Shown piece after piece: positions 12,697-24,224 of a stretch of 64,000 nt of DNA. Position 1 is the first letter of the stretch. Each line of letters starts with the position of its first letter. The notes beneath the pieces were generated by a model that did no database searches, was not told the DNA's origin, and saw nothing but the letters and a program-made list of their open reading frames with translations. Origin of the DNA: Batkoa obscura (taxonomy: Eukaryota; Entomophthoromycota; Entomophthoromycetes; Entomophthorales; Batkoaceae); assembly GCA_030770535.1 (NCBI GenBank), contig JASVEC010000050.1, forward strand, positions 1 to 64,000, written 5' to 3'. A program made the translations under genes and the position numbers.

Positions 12697-13819
12697 TTAT
12701 TCTATTTTTTTAACTTGAAATTTAAAATTATTAGCAATCTCTTTATATTTTTGATGTAATTCTTGATTTTCATTTTCAAGCTTCTGTATTGTATCACTAA
12801 GTAACACATCTAAAAAAAAGATTAATCAATAACAAATAAAAAAAACCAAAGTACACTTACTTAATTCCTCAATTTCCTTTACACCTTCCGCATCCCCACA
12901 TAGCCTTAAAAACATTATTTCTGTTCGATTAAATATTAAATACATTTTCAATCTATTATATAAATCCATTCTTTTCTGTCTTTGTAACAATCGATTCTTT
13001 AACATCATTGAAAACCAATGAGGTTGAGGTCGATTTTGATATCTAATAAAAGTATAAACAAATGAAGTTTTTACTAAATATCCCTTAGTACTAGGAGCCT
13101 GTTTAAGTTTCTTTGGCTTTTCTTTAATCTCTGGTTCATATACTCTCAGATCTAATGGTATTTTTAAATATGGGTATCTCATCTTTGATAATTTAGAACG
13201 TAAGTCAATGATGGATCGATGTGGATGAGTGTCTTTCTTTTGTGTTATTGTTAAATATAAAAATTGAATAATCTAATAAATAATTACTTTGGGATGTTGT
13301 TTTATCTAAAATAAAGTATAAAATAATAATAATAATAAAATACAATAAAGATATTAATATTATTTAAACTTACACAATCAACTATTTGTTTCAATCTACC
13401 CGTTCTACCCCAAACCAAGTCATCTAAAAATTTCAATTCACTTATATCTCCCTTTAAACATTTCTCTAGTCTCTCTTTCACCTAGCTCTATTTTAACTCA
13501 TTATAATCCAATACTCAAAAAAAACATTACCTACCTCTATCCCCTCCTGTATCAAAAACTTTAACTTTATATTATCATATTGAAATTTATGAAATTTAAA
13601 TCTTTCTTTTGTAAAATTTTGAATATAGTTTCGATACATATCAAATTGAAATTGAGTACTTAATTTTAATAAATCACGGTATAGATGTATTACTTGTTTT
13701 TTTCGTATTTGTTTCCATATTGGTAAAGAGGATTTGATTTTTTTAGTTAATAATTGAGGAAGTGGTTTATACCCCATTAATCGTATTGGGATTAATTGGA
13801 AGTTGATGATTAAGGGCAT
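12697..13819 (-). CDS. LYR-motif protein, probably mitochondrial
   Basis: The five-exon gene begins MPLIINFQLIPIRLMGYKPL. It carries an LYR tripeptide in IHLYRDLLKLSTQF (near residue 45), followed by basic and aromatic residues typical of Complex1_LYR proteins. These bind the acyl carrier protein and help assemble respiratory complexes or Fe-S clusters. Further on it reads LDDLVWGRTGRLKQIVDC, a pattern I associate with fungus-specific LYR proteins. A conserved-looking region (YRPYL-type RYPYLKIPLDLRVYEPE) and a C-terminal coiled coil (LSDTIQKLENENQELHQKY) follow. The stop is at 12697. It lies upstream of the HAUS1-like gene on the same strand, 195 bases away. The exact member and its partner complex cannot be named. 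Confidence 0.7.
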
Positions 13820-14250
13820 TAGTTGAAGTTGAACTGGATTTTAGTAATTTATGAGATTTAAAGGGATGCTTTATTTTGAAATGATTTTTTTTCAATCAGT
13901 TGCTAAGATCGAGGGGGTGAGGTTTGGTTTGAAATTTTGTTGTAATTAGCAACAAAATTTTAAATTAAAAAATCGGAATTTTTGCAATGTTTAAGGTGGA
14001 TCTAAAAATTACATCAAAAACTTCATTAATTTTTCAAAGAACCACATGCTTCAATAATTTTTATTTTTAGAAATAACATAATTTTTATCAATCCCTTAAA
14101 ATTTTTATAAAAGAATAGTAAATTCACTTCTAATCTCTGGATTTTCACCCCAATATTCTCATATTTTACTTCCGCTATTTTTGTAACTAAGAACCAAAAT
14201 TCTTAAGCTTTTTGTAATTTTTTTATAAAATATTGTGATAAGTAGTTATG
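13820..14250. other. intergenic
   Basis: AT-rich spacer upstream of the LYR-motif gene. No gene or clear signal is seen before the tandem array begins. Confidence 0.5.
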
Positions 14251-16680
14251 TGTATATCTTTCATCATTGATATAAGGGCCATTACATTTACTTTGAATTT
14301 GAAATATTAGTTTTTGTTTATAATAATACTTATCCATTTTTAAGTCTGTTATTTCAATGTATTGGTATATAAACAATAATATAAAAATAAATAGTCTGGA
14401 TAATAAGCTATTAAAAATAAAAGAAAAATATATCTGATTTTAACATTTTTTATTTTATTAATAAAAATGGGAAAAAGCGTTTGATAAAAAATAATATATC
14501 ATAAAGCGGAAGTAACATTTAGATTAAACTTTCTATACAATTTTTTAAGCAACAAGTAGTTTCCACTCTACTTTCCATTAATAATGGTTCATTGAAACTT
14601 TTATCCTTTTATTTTTTATTTGTTCTTTACTTATACTATGTTAATACTCAACCACATCTAGATGTATTAGTCTAATATAATTGCATATAAACAATAATAT
14701 AAAAATAAGAGTTCAAATAGTTAGGAAGGACCCAAGTTACCCTAGTCCTAGAAATATGCAGTTTAAATAATTAATAGTCAAGAATAATAAAAACTATTGA
14801 AGTTAACTATTTATATTAACAAACATTAAGAAAAAATTGTGCAATAAAAATACTACATTTCAAAGTGAAAGTAAGGTTATAACTAAGCTATTTTAATCTT
14901 GTATAACTTTCAATTACCAATTATCGGTTTCTTATATGCTTTTTTTAATGCTTTCAATTACAAGTTTTAAACTTTATTTTTTATACTTTATTAAGTGAAC
15001 CATCCTATATAATAATATAAAAATAAATAAACTATTAGATTTTTTTTATGAAGCTTGAATAGATGAAATCCCAAATGTCTTACTTTTTAAGAGTGAATAA
15101 AGGAGAATGTGGATATGAAATATAGTAAGTTAAATTACAGGGATTTGACAAAATCAAAGTGGAAATAAACTATTACAAAGTGGAAGTGACACTATTATTT
15201 TCATCTTTTCCATCTATTTTTTAAAATACCAATAAGTGGTTTTGTGTGAGCCTTCTTTTTTTATGCATAATTATAACTTTCTATATTTTATTTTAGTTTA
15301 TTCTTTATCACTTTATCCAACACTTATCCGCATCAAAATTTATTATTCTATTCTATTAAATGTATATAGTTTTCTATTCTCAATAACTTGTCATTTGGTT
15401 TACTTATTTTTATATGATTGTTTATATACTGGTATCTTTTACAAACTAATAACTAGTGAGAAACAGGACATAATACAAAAATAATCTATTATATGGGGAT
15501 GTATTTTTATGTTTAAGAATTTTACTAGCAGTTTTTCCACTTAAATAGCGCTTAAAAAATGGAAAAGTAATGAAACCAAAAAAAACACCCCCATATAGCG
15601 AAAGTAATACCTATCCTTTTACTCCTTTCATCTGTTTCTCAAATAATAAGTGACTTTAGCTATGGCTTTTCCTTTGTCAACTATACGGTTGTAACTTTAC
15701 CTTTAATTAATCTATTATGTTTTTAATTACACTAAAACTACCCGTGCCAAGTACTCTATTTCACATACTTGCATATACTCAATAGATAATAATAAATATC
15801 TCAAATGATAATAAAGTAGCTAATTTCAACGATTTTTTATTCTTTAATATATATCAATTAATAAACATTGGGAGGAAGTATGTGGGAAAATAATATATTA
15901 CAATGTAGAAGTAGTAATAAGATTAAACTTTTCAACGTTCCACATATTCTTTTAAATAACAACAAGTGGTTTCATAAGCCTTCTCTTTTTGTGCGCAATT
16001 TAACTTTCTATATTTTAGTTTAGTTTATTCTTTATTGTTCTATCATAGTACTCACCCGCATCAAAATCTATTAATTTATATTATAGCATATAAACAATTA
16101 TATAGAAATAAATAAGTTATTAAGAATAATAAATATCAAATTTGGATATAGATTTTAATAAATATGTGAAAAAGCTTCCGATAAAAATTGACACATTTTA
16201 TAGTGGAAGTGACACTATGATTAAACTTTTGAACTTTTCGTATGTTTTTCAAATAATAATATGGTTTTTATATACCTTCCATAAATGATGCTTGTTTATA
16301 AGATTTATCCCTCTATAGTTTATTCCTTATTTGTATTAATACAACACCACCCACAATAGTATCACTATTCTGATATAATAGCATATAAATGTAAGGTAAA
16401 AATAATACATTGTAAAGCGGAAGTGACACTAAGATTAAGATTTAACTTTATATAATTTTTGAATAATATTAGGAGGTTTTCTATATGCTCCTTTATTTTG
16501 ATGCTCAATTTGTGACCTTTATTTTTGTTTCATATTTATTCTTTATTATATTATTGTAACACTGCTCGCATCACTATCGCAATTCTAGATACTAGCATAT
16601 AAATAATTACATAAAAATAATTAGGCTAAATAATAAACACTAAAGAATAAGAACTATATCTAACTTAAATTTTAACTTAA
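14250..16680. repeat. degenerate tandem array, about 300-base units
   Basis: Two landmarks alternate through this stretch. One is 'gcatataaacaataatataaaaataa', seen near 14357, 14680, 14998, 15769, 16085, 16379 and 16590. The other is 'aagcggaagtgacactaagattaaact', near 14508, 14868, 15178, 15597, 15904, 16200 and 16415. Spacing is mostly 290-325 bases and wider where a MITE sits in one unit (15494-15593). Units differ by many substitutions and indels and carry no conserved open frame. This is an old, decaying satellite-like array of about seven to eight units; its origin is unknown. Confidence 0.78.
15494..15593 (+). mobile_element. TGGGG-type MITE, near-consensus copy
   Basis: This 100-base element is flanked by TA on both sides, beginning TGGGGATGT and ending ACACCCCCA. 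It has a central inner inverted repeat (TTTTTCCACTTAAATAGCGC / CGCTTAAAAAATGGAAAA). It is almost identical to the copy at 22354-22453, which implies recent mobility. It lies inside one unit of the tandem array. Confidence 0.9.
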
Positions 16681-16814
16681 ATTCTAACTTAAATTCTTAA
16701 ATTTTTATTTTTATTAATTAATGAACATTGGGGAAAGATTAGGACAAATAATATTTATATATACAAAATTATGCTATACTATAGCATAAACATATAGAAT
16801 TAAAGGGTTTAGGT

Positions 16815-18086
16815 TTAAATAAGAAGATCAGTATTGATAGAGGATAGATAATGATTTAAGAGAATAGTAATATCACCAAATAATTCTCTTAATAAGGTAT
16901 GAATCAAATAATTAGTGACACAATGAATAGGATGAAGGACGTTATTAATTTGTTGAGTATTTTGACATTTTTTTAATTTTAATAGATAAAGGTAAGTGGT
17001 CTCAAAATGTTGACTTTCAATTAAAAAGTTTAATAAAATACTGGAGTATTCTGTCAAGGTGTAACAACCATCATTCTTTTTCTTTTCCTTATTGATGATT
17101 TGAAAGTTAGTAATACTACTACCTAAAGCTTCTAATTTACATTTAACACTTGATAATTCATTAAAATCATTTTCCATTAAGCCATTAAAATGTTGAGTTA
17201 ATAATTGTAATCTTTTAACTTTCTCATCCATACTACATAAGTTAATGTTATTTTGATACCACACTTGTTTAGGTATATATAATTTATCGGTAACCTTTTG
17301 ACCAATTAATAAACTTTCTTTAATTAATTTGAAATAAAAAAACATTTTTTTGGCTTTCATTTCTTCTATATTAACCACCGATTTGTGATTTGAGTTTAAG
17401 CTATGTTGAAAAGGTTCATAAACTTCCATATCGGGTGCTTTTAAATTAAGGTTCATAAACTCTATTGATTTAGTGCATATTCCTCCTAATGGTGTCTTAT
17501 TACTTTTAAATAAATTTGATAAATTGGCTGAAAAGGAACTCTTTTTGTTTACTACTTTGGTACTTTTTTCATTTAAATTTTCTTCTGCTTGAGATGAAGA
17601 ATGGGATCTAGAATGGGTTAAGACAATGCCTTGACTTGACACTGTTGTATGTGAATTAGACCTTGTTCTTGGAGAAATTTTACCTTGGATTGAAGAGATT
17701 GGGGAAGAGGCTATCTTTTGTAAAGGTATAGAACGTAAACTGGCTTCATGTTGGTAATCTAAGTCATTAAAATGGGAAGAATCGGAAGAACTGGTGATAT
17801 GAGAACTGGCTGATAAAGTAGGGGAAGGAGGAGCTTCAAGAGTTACACTAGGTTGTAAAGGTTGTATAACACTATTTCTTTTACTTGGGACCAATTTATT
17901 AAACACAGCTTTAAACGAACTATGGTTTAAATTATTTAAAGACTGTGTAGGCTTTAATTGTTTACTAGTATGTTTTGTTGGTTGATCTTCATTGATAGTA
18001 ATATGTTTGGTGGAGGTGTTATCCTCGTTATTATTCAAATGGAATAAATTTAATAAATTATAACTCAATTTTTTTTTTAATTGCAT
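16815..18086 (-). CDS. Ser-rich protein of unknown function, 423 aa
   Basis: The gene is a single long exon starting MQLKKKLSYNLLNLFHLN. Residues about 30-200 are low-complexity, rich in Ser, Thr, Asn and Pro, with many potential phosphorylation sites (for example SPTLSASSHITSSS and RTRSNSHTTVSS). The C-terminal 200 residues look folded and largely helical, with a distinctive stretch FYFKLIKESLLIGQKV followed by KLYIPKQVWYQNNINL and a Leu-rich end. There is no signal peptide or membrane segment. I do not recognise the family. A disordered, Ser-rich N-terminus with a helical C-terminus is common in fungal cytoplasmic regulatory or polarity proteins, but that is only a resemblance. A start at 18086 fits the first in-frame ATG. 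Confidence 0.75.
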   Translation of the reverse strand: MQLKKKLSYNLLNLFHLNNNEDNTSTKHITINEDQPTKHTSKQLKPTQSLNNLNHSSFKAVFNKLVPSKRNSVIQPLQPSVTLEAPPSPTLSASSHITSSSDSSHFNDLDYQHEASLRSIPLQKIASSPISSIQGKISPRTRSNSHTTVSSQGIVLTHSRSHSSSQAEENLNEKSTKVVNKKSSFSANLSNLFKSNKTPLGGICTKSIEFMNLNLKAPDMEVYEPFQHSLNSNHKSVVNIEEMKAKKMFFYFKLIKESLLIGQKVTDKLYIPKQVWYQNNINLCSMDEKVKRLQLLTQHFNGLMENDFNELSSVKCKLEALGSSITNFQIINKEKKKNDGCYTLTEYSSILLNFLIESQHFETTYLYLLKLKKCQNTQQINNVLHPIHCVTNYLIHTLLRELFGDITILLNHYLSSINTDLLI

Positions 18087-19207
18087 AATTCAAGATTGAA
18101 ATTAAATTAAATTTGATGGAAACTTAATGTTTATATATCTTTTTTTTTTCTACAATTATTTAATTAAAAGTAAGGGTGTTACTATACATTTTACTTGGTA
18201 TATAAAGTTATCAAATAAGAATCGAAGTATTTTCCAAGTTTTGTTACCAAATTCATTTTCCCCTCTTAATTTTAAATGAGTTTAAGTGGTGCGAGAAAGG
18301 TGATTTCTATACATTAAACCAATAAAATTCATCCTTTCATTTGAACCTTGTTTTTTTTAGTTAACTGTTCTTTTTAATATTAACTGTAGCTTAGTAAAAG
18401 CTTTATGCTAATTGATTTAATTTGTAACTACCTTTTTTTTATATAAAAAATCAAGATATTATTCCCGTCCAATCAAAAAGTTAATTTCGGTAATATTTTT
18501 TATCAAAATTTTAGAAGTTTTCTGAACTGAAACAAGTTTTAGTTTTAATCCAATTATTATTGATGTTTTAGATAACAGCTAAAAATAAAATTTTATTTTA
18601 TGATTCATTCTTTATTATCAAATTGTAAGAAATACTCGTAGAATTATTAATATAATATTAATAATATTGTGAATCAAGGATCAAAACAGATGAGTATAAT
18701 TTACACATGAAGTTTATGAATGAGTTAATTGATTTAGATAACAATACTTGGCTTGAAATTGATTAGTTTTGATACCCTTATTAATTAGAGTTCTAAAGAT
18801 TTTAATAGCATCATGTGAAAGCAAATATTTTAAATTTATCAATTTTTAAATTTAATTTATCAAATAAATCACATTAAATAAAAGTAAAAAATACTAACAG
18901 ATGATTTAATATCATTTAATTAGAAAATTAAAAACTAGTATGTTTTTTTATATTTTAATTAAATGCTAGTAAATTGTAAAAATAAATCTATAGAATTTTA
19001 TCCCCAATTACTTATTAACTTAAAATAGACAGCTTACTAATAAACTTAACCGTTTGCAGACAAACTTTTTATCACCCTTAAGTTTTCTTTGAATTTTATT
19101 TGAAAGTTGTTTTATCTTTAAAATACTGATATATCTTATTAAAATGATATTATAGATTAAATAGTAATATATAATGAAACATAATAACAACATTGTTTAT
19201 TACAAAA
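18087..19207. other. intergenic
   Basis: Spacer between the divergently transcribed Ser-rich gene and the small secreted protein gene. AT-rich promoter sequence; nothing else is recognisable. Confidence 0.5.
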
Positions 19208-19673
19208 ATGATTTTCTATTTAGTTCCATGTTTAGCTATATTAAAAACTGTCTTAAGTATTGGTGCGGATGTTAATTTGAATTATAATCAAGAATTAGAT
19301 CGTTATGCTAACACTGATGGGGCATTGTTTAAACAAGATACATTTAACAATGGTAATACACAATCTGTATTAGCAGAATCCTTGGGCAAAGGGGTAGGGA
19401 TAGCAGGCAATGTCCAAACTCCATTGAATTCAGGAGTGAATTTTAATACAAATGCAAATGTTAGGGTGGAACGTTTTCAAGTTTTTAATGATGATTTGGG
19501 TAAGTTTTTAGATTTATATGAATTTCAATATAATTTAATGTATATACTTTTATTTTCTAGGTAATTTTGTTTTGAATAATAAAGTTAGGGTGTATTTTGA
19601 TATTAATGGGGTAGAGAAATTTATTGATATTGATGCTGGTATCCCTTATTTAAATTTATTGACGCCTTTTTAA
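19208..19673 (+). CDS. small secreted protein, 134 aa, unknown
   Basis: The two exons are joined over an intron at 19500-19560 (GTAAGT...TTCTAG). The N-terminus MIFYLVPCLAILKTVLSIGA is a clear signal peptide. The mature part is Asn-, Gly- and Val-rich with short beta-prone stretches (NLNYNQELDRYANTDGA, VNFNTNANVRVERFQVF, VRVYFDINGVEKFID) and ends YLNLLTPF. It has no cysteines in the mature chain, so it is not a typical disulphide-rich effector, and there is no GPI tail. I do not recognise a family. Small size, secretion and a beta-rich look fit a cell-wall or extracellular protein. The ATG at 19208 is chosen because it directly starts the signal peptide. Confidence 0.7.
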
Positions 19674-22353
19674 ACTAGAAGTTGGTGAGAAACTATGAGT
19701 ATAAATATAACTATAACTATAAAATGTAAAGTATAAATAAAATAAACTGGATTTTTATTTTTGTTTCATATATTTCATTTTTGTTTGTAAGTGCAAGTGT
19801 AGTAAAAATAATAGTTCGTAAAATTTTAAAAAAGAGAATTAAAAACATTAAAACTATAATAAAAGTAAATAGAGGTTTTATAACTGTTTATAATGATTTT
19901 ATTACAATTAGACTTAAATCTATTAGGAATAAAAACATCGTAATATTGCTATAAAGTTTAAAATTAACAGGTCTTTTATTTTTAAATTTTAATTGATTTT
20001 AAACTTCATGCGATTTATAATTACAATTAAACACATAAACATAAACATATACATATACGTAGTCTATTGAACTTTAATGAGTATTAACTTAATTATTATA
20101 CTTAAACTAAAGTAAAACATTCGACGTAATTAAATTTTTACAAAACAATAATTAGTATATGCTTACGTGTTTATCCATTCCAAGTTTGATTGTCTCTCCT
20201 TTATTTAAAAGCAGTTATTATATGCTTTAAAAAATAATATTAAATTTATATTATACAAGTTTTTAATATAAGTTATCAATGTTGAATTTCATTAGAATTT
20301 TAATAGTTATTTTTTTATTTATATTAAAATGGTAAAGGAGAAAGCTTAGAAACATAAGAATCTATAATAATTTATAATCATTTAAATATCAATTGAATTT
20401 AGGTATTTCTATAAAATATATACTCTTAATTATTTGGATATTTTAACGAATATATCCATTATGTACCTATTGAATAAAAACCCTTAAATAACACTCACTC
20501 TAGAGTAGCTAACTCACATCAGCCAAATATCCTCACATCCCAGCTTCAAGTTAATTTCTTCATACCACTATTCTTAACTTTTTATTATAAATTTAGCATT
20601 TTACTACCACAAATAATAAACTTAGGGGTGTTTATGACTCCTTTAAGATTTATATAAAAGTTTTTTTGTTTGAAGCCGAAACTTTCTAAAGAATAGTACC
20701 CGAATGGTTAAAGGGTTTTTTTCAAAGAATAATGGATGGAAATCTAGCTAAATAGAAAAGTACAAAAATATTAGAACATTTGGTCATTCTACTAACCTTG
20801 ACTCTTTCCCCCTGTAGATTCCTAATTCAGTGCTCTTCACCATTATAGGATCTATTATTCTTTTTATTGCGACTTGTCACACCAGCAAATCTTTCAACCC
20901 TTCTTCCCTTTTTCGGGGCTGAAAATCCCTTATTCGATTGTAACTCTCCTTTCTAGTCTTTACAAAATTTTGGGCTTTGCCCAAGTCCTTTAACAATTTT
21001 TGCTTCTTCTCTTTCCCCTTCTTACCTGTTCATAGCTTACTATTAGTTTTGTCTCGTTGTTAATGATTTCAATCTCTTTACTTTCACCCCTTCATAATTC
21101 ATCCTATTTCCTATTTGGCACAATAAAGCGACACAAGTCTTGGATTGAAATTAAAAGTACATATTAAAACGTTATTTAATTGAATAGAAGGGAATATGGA
21201 AATATAAAGTAAACAAATAATAGAATGTTATATTTATATTAATAGTAAAATAAAACAAATGCTTAAAGGCCTTTTATACATTAATCTATATTTTCTTTTT
21301 ACTTAATAATTATCAAATTCAAACTTAACATTTTATTTTATTGATTATTATAGGACTAGATAAATTGAGGTACTATTGATGGTAGTGATTTAATTTTTAC
21401 AATAATATATTGCTTATAAATATCATATGAGGATGTGTTTTTTTGTTTAATTTTACTAACAGTCTTTTCGCTCAAATAGCGCTTAAGAAATGGAAAAAGT
21501 AATGAAAGTAAAAAAAACATCCCCATATGTTAATTTTGAAATAAGAAATAAGTAATTTCTTTACTTTATTTATTAGGCTTCAACGCTATCACTATTTAGT
21601 ATATACTATTAATATTTCAACCACTCATTTTTTCCGGTTTCTTCAAGTGGCTACTATATTTAAAGGTGAATATCTTCTGTTTCACTTATTTGGCTATTTT
21701 CTTTATCTACTGTAAAACTGAAGAACATTGCTTCAATACTGAAACAATAAGGGTACTTCTATAACAATAAAATCAAAAAAAAAGACCATAGTCTTTATAA
21801 CTTTAGTTTTATTTCAAAACAAAATTACTACTATTGAACTGACATCTCAATTAAACTCTCCTCATTATTAAAATATATAATTCTAATTATTTTTTAATGT
21901 TATAAAATGGTAAAACTAATTTTATAGGGTTAAAAAAAGTGATATTTAGTTGACTAATAATTAGAACAAGCATGATAAGCAAACAATTATATTTTATAAA
22001 GGTAAGTGTTTATAACTAATAAAACCAATCACTTTATTTTAAATAGCAAAATAGAAAATAAATGATGTAAATGTCTTCTAACTACTATCTGGTATAATTT
22101 ATTAAAACTGGGTCAATACTATTTCTTATATTAGTAAATTTTTATTCTTTTGATTCCAATAATTTGATACTTTGAATGCATACTATTTTAAAAAAAGATA
22201 ATAGTATCCAATTATAATAAAACATTGTATTTTTTAGTTGACTAAAACTGAAGCTACGTAAACTATTTGTTTATAGCTCAAAGCTAAACTAAACTAAGTA
22301 AATTTTGTAAGTGATTGAATTGATTAAATCTAATTTTATAGAAAAAGGAAATA
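19674..22353. other. intergenic, includes MITE and odd-composition patch
   Basis: No gene is supported. Contents are short A/T repeats near 20030-20060, a patch of different composition at about 20780-21130 (pyrimidine-rich on this strand), and a MITE at 21428-21525. Confidence 0.5.
21428..21525 (+). mobile_element. TGGGG-type MITE
   Basis: 98 bases, beginning TGAGGATGTGTTTTTTTG and ending AACATCCCCA, with TA on both sides and the central AATAGCGCTT. The terminal sequence differs from the consensus at one or two bases. Confidence 0.88.
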
Positions 22354-22453
22354 TGGGGATGTATTTTTTTGTTTAAGAATTTTACTAGCAGTTTTTCCAC
22401 TTAAATAGCGCTTAAAAAATGGAAAAGTAATGAAACCAAAAAAAACACCCCCA
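22354..22453 (+). mobile_element. TGGGG-type MITE at the head of a decayed gene
   Basis: This 100-base copy is almost identical to that at 15494-15593 and has TA flanks. Its right end supplies the only in-frame ATG (22430) of the following coiled-coil reading frame. Confidence 0.9.
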
Positions 22454-24224
22454 TATAATCTCTTTTTGAAATTTGTTTTACAAGGTACCACAAACGTAGA
22501 GAAAATCAACTTAAACCAAGTAAAAACCCAGAAAAGGCCTTTACTAAAAGAAAGTTCCTCTCCTATTATTAAGAAGCGTAAGAGTGAAGCTGGCGGTAAA
22601 GATGAATTAAAGATGAAAAGTAGCGAAAATAATGGTTATTTAGCTAAATCAATTTATGAAGGATTAGCTAACGAATTTAAAGAATCAAAGGAAGAGAATG
22701 GAAGGTTAAAACCAAGAATTGATTAGTTAAATGAATCAAATATCAATATGAATGTTAAAGCCAAAACAGATAGAGATGAAGTAGTTAATATGAAAAATAA
22801 GGCGAAAGGAATGGGTTTAAACATTAATGACTTAAGAAATATCAACAATATGCTTATTACTAAGTTCGAAGAAGATAATAATGTAATAATCAAAATGAGA
22901 AGTACAATTAAAAATTAAACAATAAAGCCAATAGTTTAAGTCAGCTCAATACCGAATTAAATAATGAAGCTAAAGAAAATAAGAATGCAATAGTTAAATT
23001 AGAAGATAATATTAACAAAATGGATAATAAATGCCTCAATTAAAGGAAGTAATAAATAAATAACTAATTTAAAAAGTAAAATAGATTTGGACGAAGTCAA
23101 TTTTTACACTACAACCCATGAGCATAAATCAAATAAAGATCAATTAGTAAATTAATCAAAATGAACTTAATGTAGCTTTGACACAAATGAGCCCAACAAA
23201 ATTAAATTAAATTAAATTAAAAAGTACAAGAGTTATTAAATATAATTGATATTAAAAATAAACAAATAAAGAAATTACTGAAAGCTTTAAACAATAAACA
23301 AAATATTAATCAGGTTAATACAAAATTTAATAATGAAAAAACAATTAGAGTGTTATCAACAATTAAAGAATTATTTAGGAAAATGTCCTATCAGGTCAAA
23401 AATCAAAACAAGGATGGACATTTAATTTTAAAGGAGTTATTCAATAACGTTGAGCAACATGAAAATAATTTTGATTATAGATTATCAGATGAAACCCAAA
23501 TTTAAAAATAAAGTAAAAGAGATAAAAGATAACCTAAAAGCATCATTTAATAATGAAAATAGCCAATATTAAACTCAAGTCAACAGACTTATATGTAAAG
23601 ATTTAAAAGAATTATATAAAGCAATTATCTTGAGATTTTAGGAAGTTTAAAGCTCAAGCAGAAAAGTATACGAATGATAATATTAAGTTAGTTGCCAATA
23701 AAATTAATATTGTTTTTCAATCTTATAGTGATATGGTGTAGACATTATATAACAACCAAGGTCCATTTAACTTAGAATTTAATAATTGTCTATCTTATAT
23801 TAAAGATATAGAAAACAACAATGTTAGTAACACTTCAAGTTTGAGAAAAGGATTTCTAGGGCGTCAACATGCTAATCTTTTTAATTATAAGAGACTTAGG
23901 GTAAGTTTAAACAAATATATATTATTAATTATTTAATTAATTTTTTATTTAGATTAAAACTAATCAAGACCAGAGTAATATTAATACTGAAAAGTATTTA
24001 GAAAGCTATGCGTTATCAATTTTGGAAAATTGTAGCAATGAAAATAATAATGGGCTTATGCAGATTAAAGAAGAGGAATCTAAATCTTTTACTACTAATC
24101 AACTAATGGAAAAAGGGCCAATTGTAGGAAATAATAATGTTAATAATTTTTTAAGTCTGAAAAGAGGCTTTCCAGAACGTAAAAATGCAAATTTATTTGA
24201 TTATAGGAAATTTAAATTAAGATG
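22430..24224 (+). pseudogene. decayed coiled-coil protein gene
   Basis: From 22430 a Lys/Glu/Asn-rich coiled-coil reading continues for about 1.5 kb but is interrupted many times by stops and frame changes. Pieces such as ENNGYLAKSIYEGLANEF and LNINDLRNINNMLITKFEED show heptad-like spacing. Near 23900 a GTAAGT intron leads to an intact last exon ending at 24224 (NANLFDYRKFKLR). The C-terminal part contains two related motifs, GFLGRQHANLFNYKRLR (about 23850-23900) and GFPERKNANLFDYRKFKLR (about 24165-24224), an internal duplication. The first codons come from the MITE, so the original 5' end was probably lost or displaced. I do not recognise the parent family. Confidence 0.6.

Noticed and set aside
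15236-15484. 82-codon hydrophobic ORF
   Set aside because: Falls inside the degenerate tandem array, and the frame is not conserved in the other units.
20688-20715. tRNA-like box A (CCCGAATGGTTAAAGGG)
   Set aside because: No matching box B or acceptor stem follows within range, so it is not called a tRNA.
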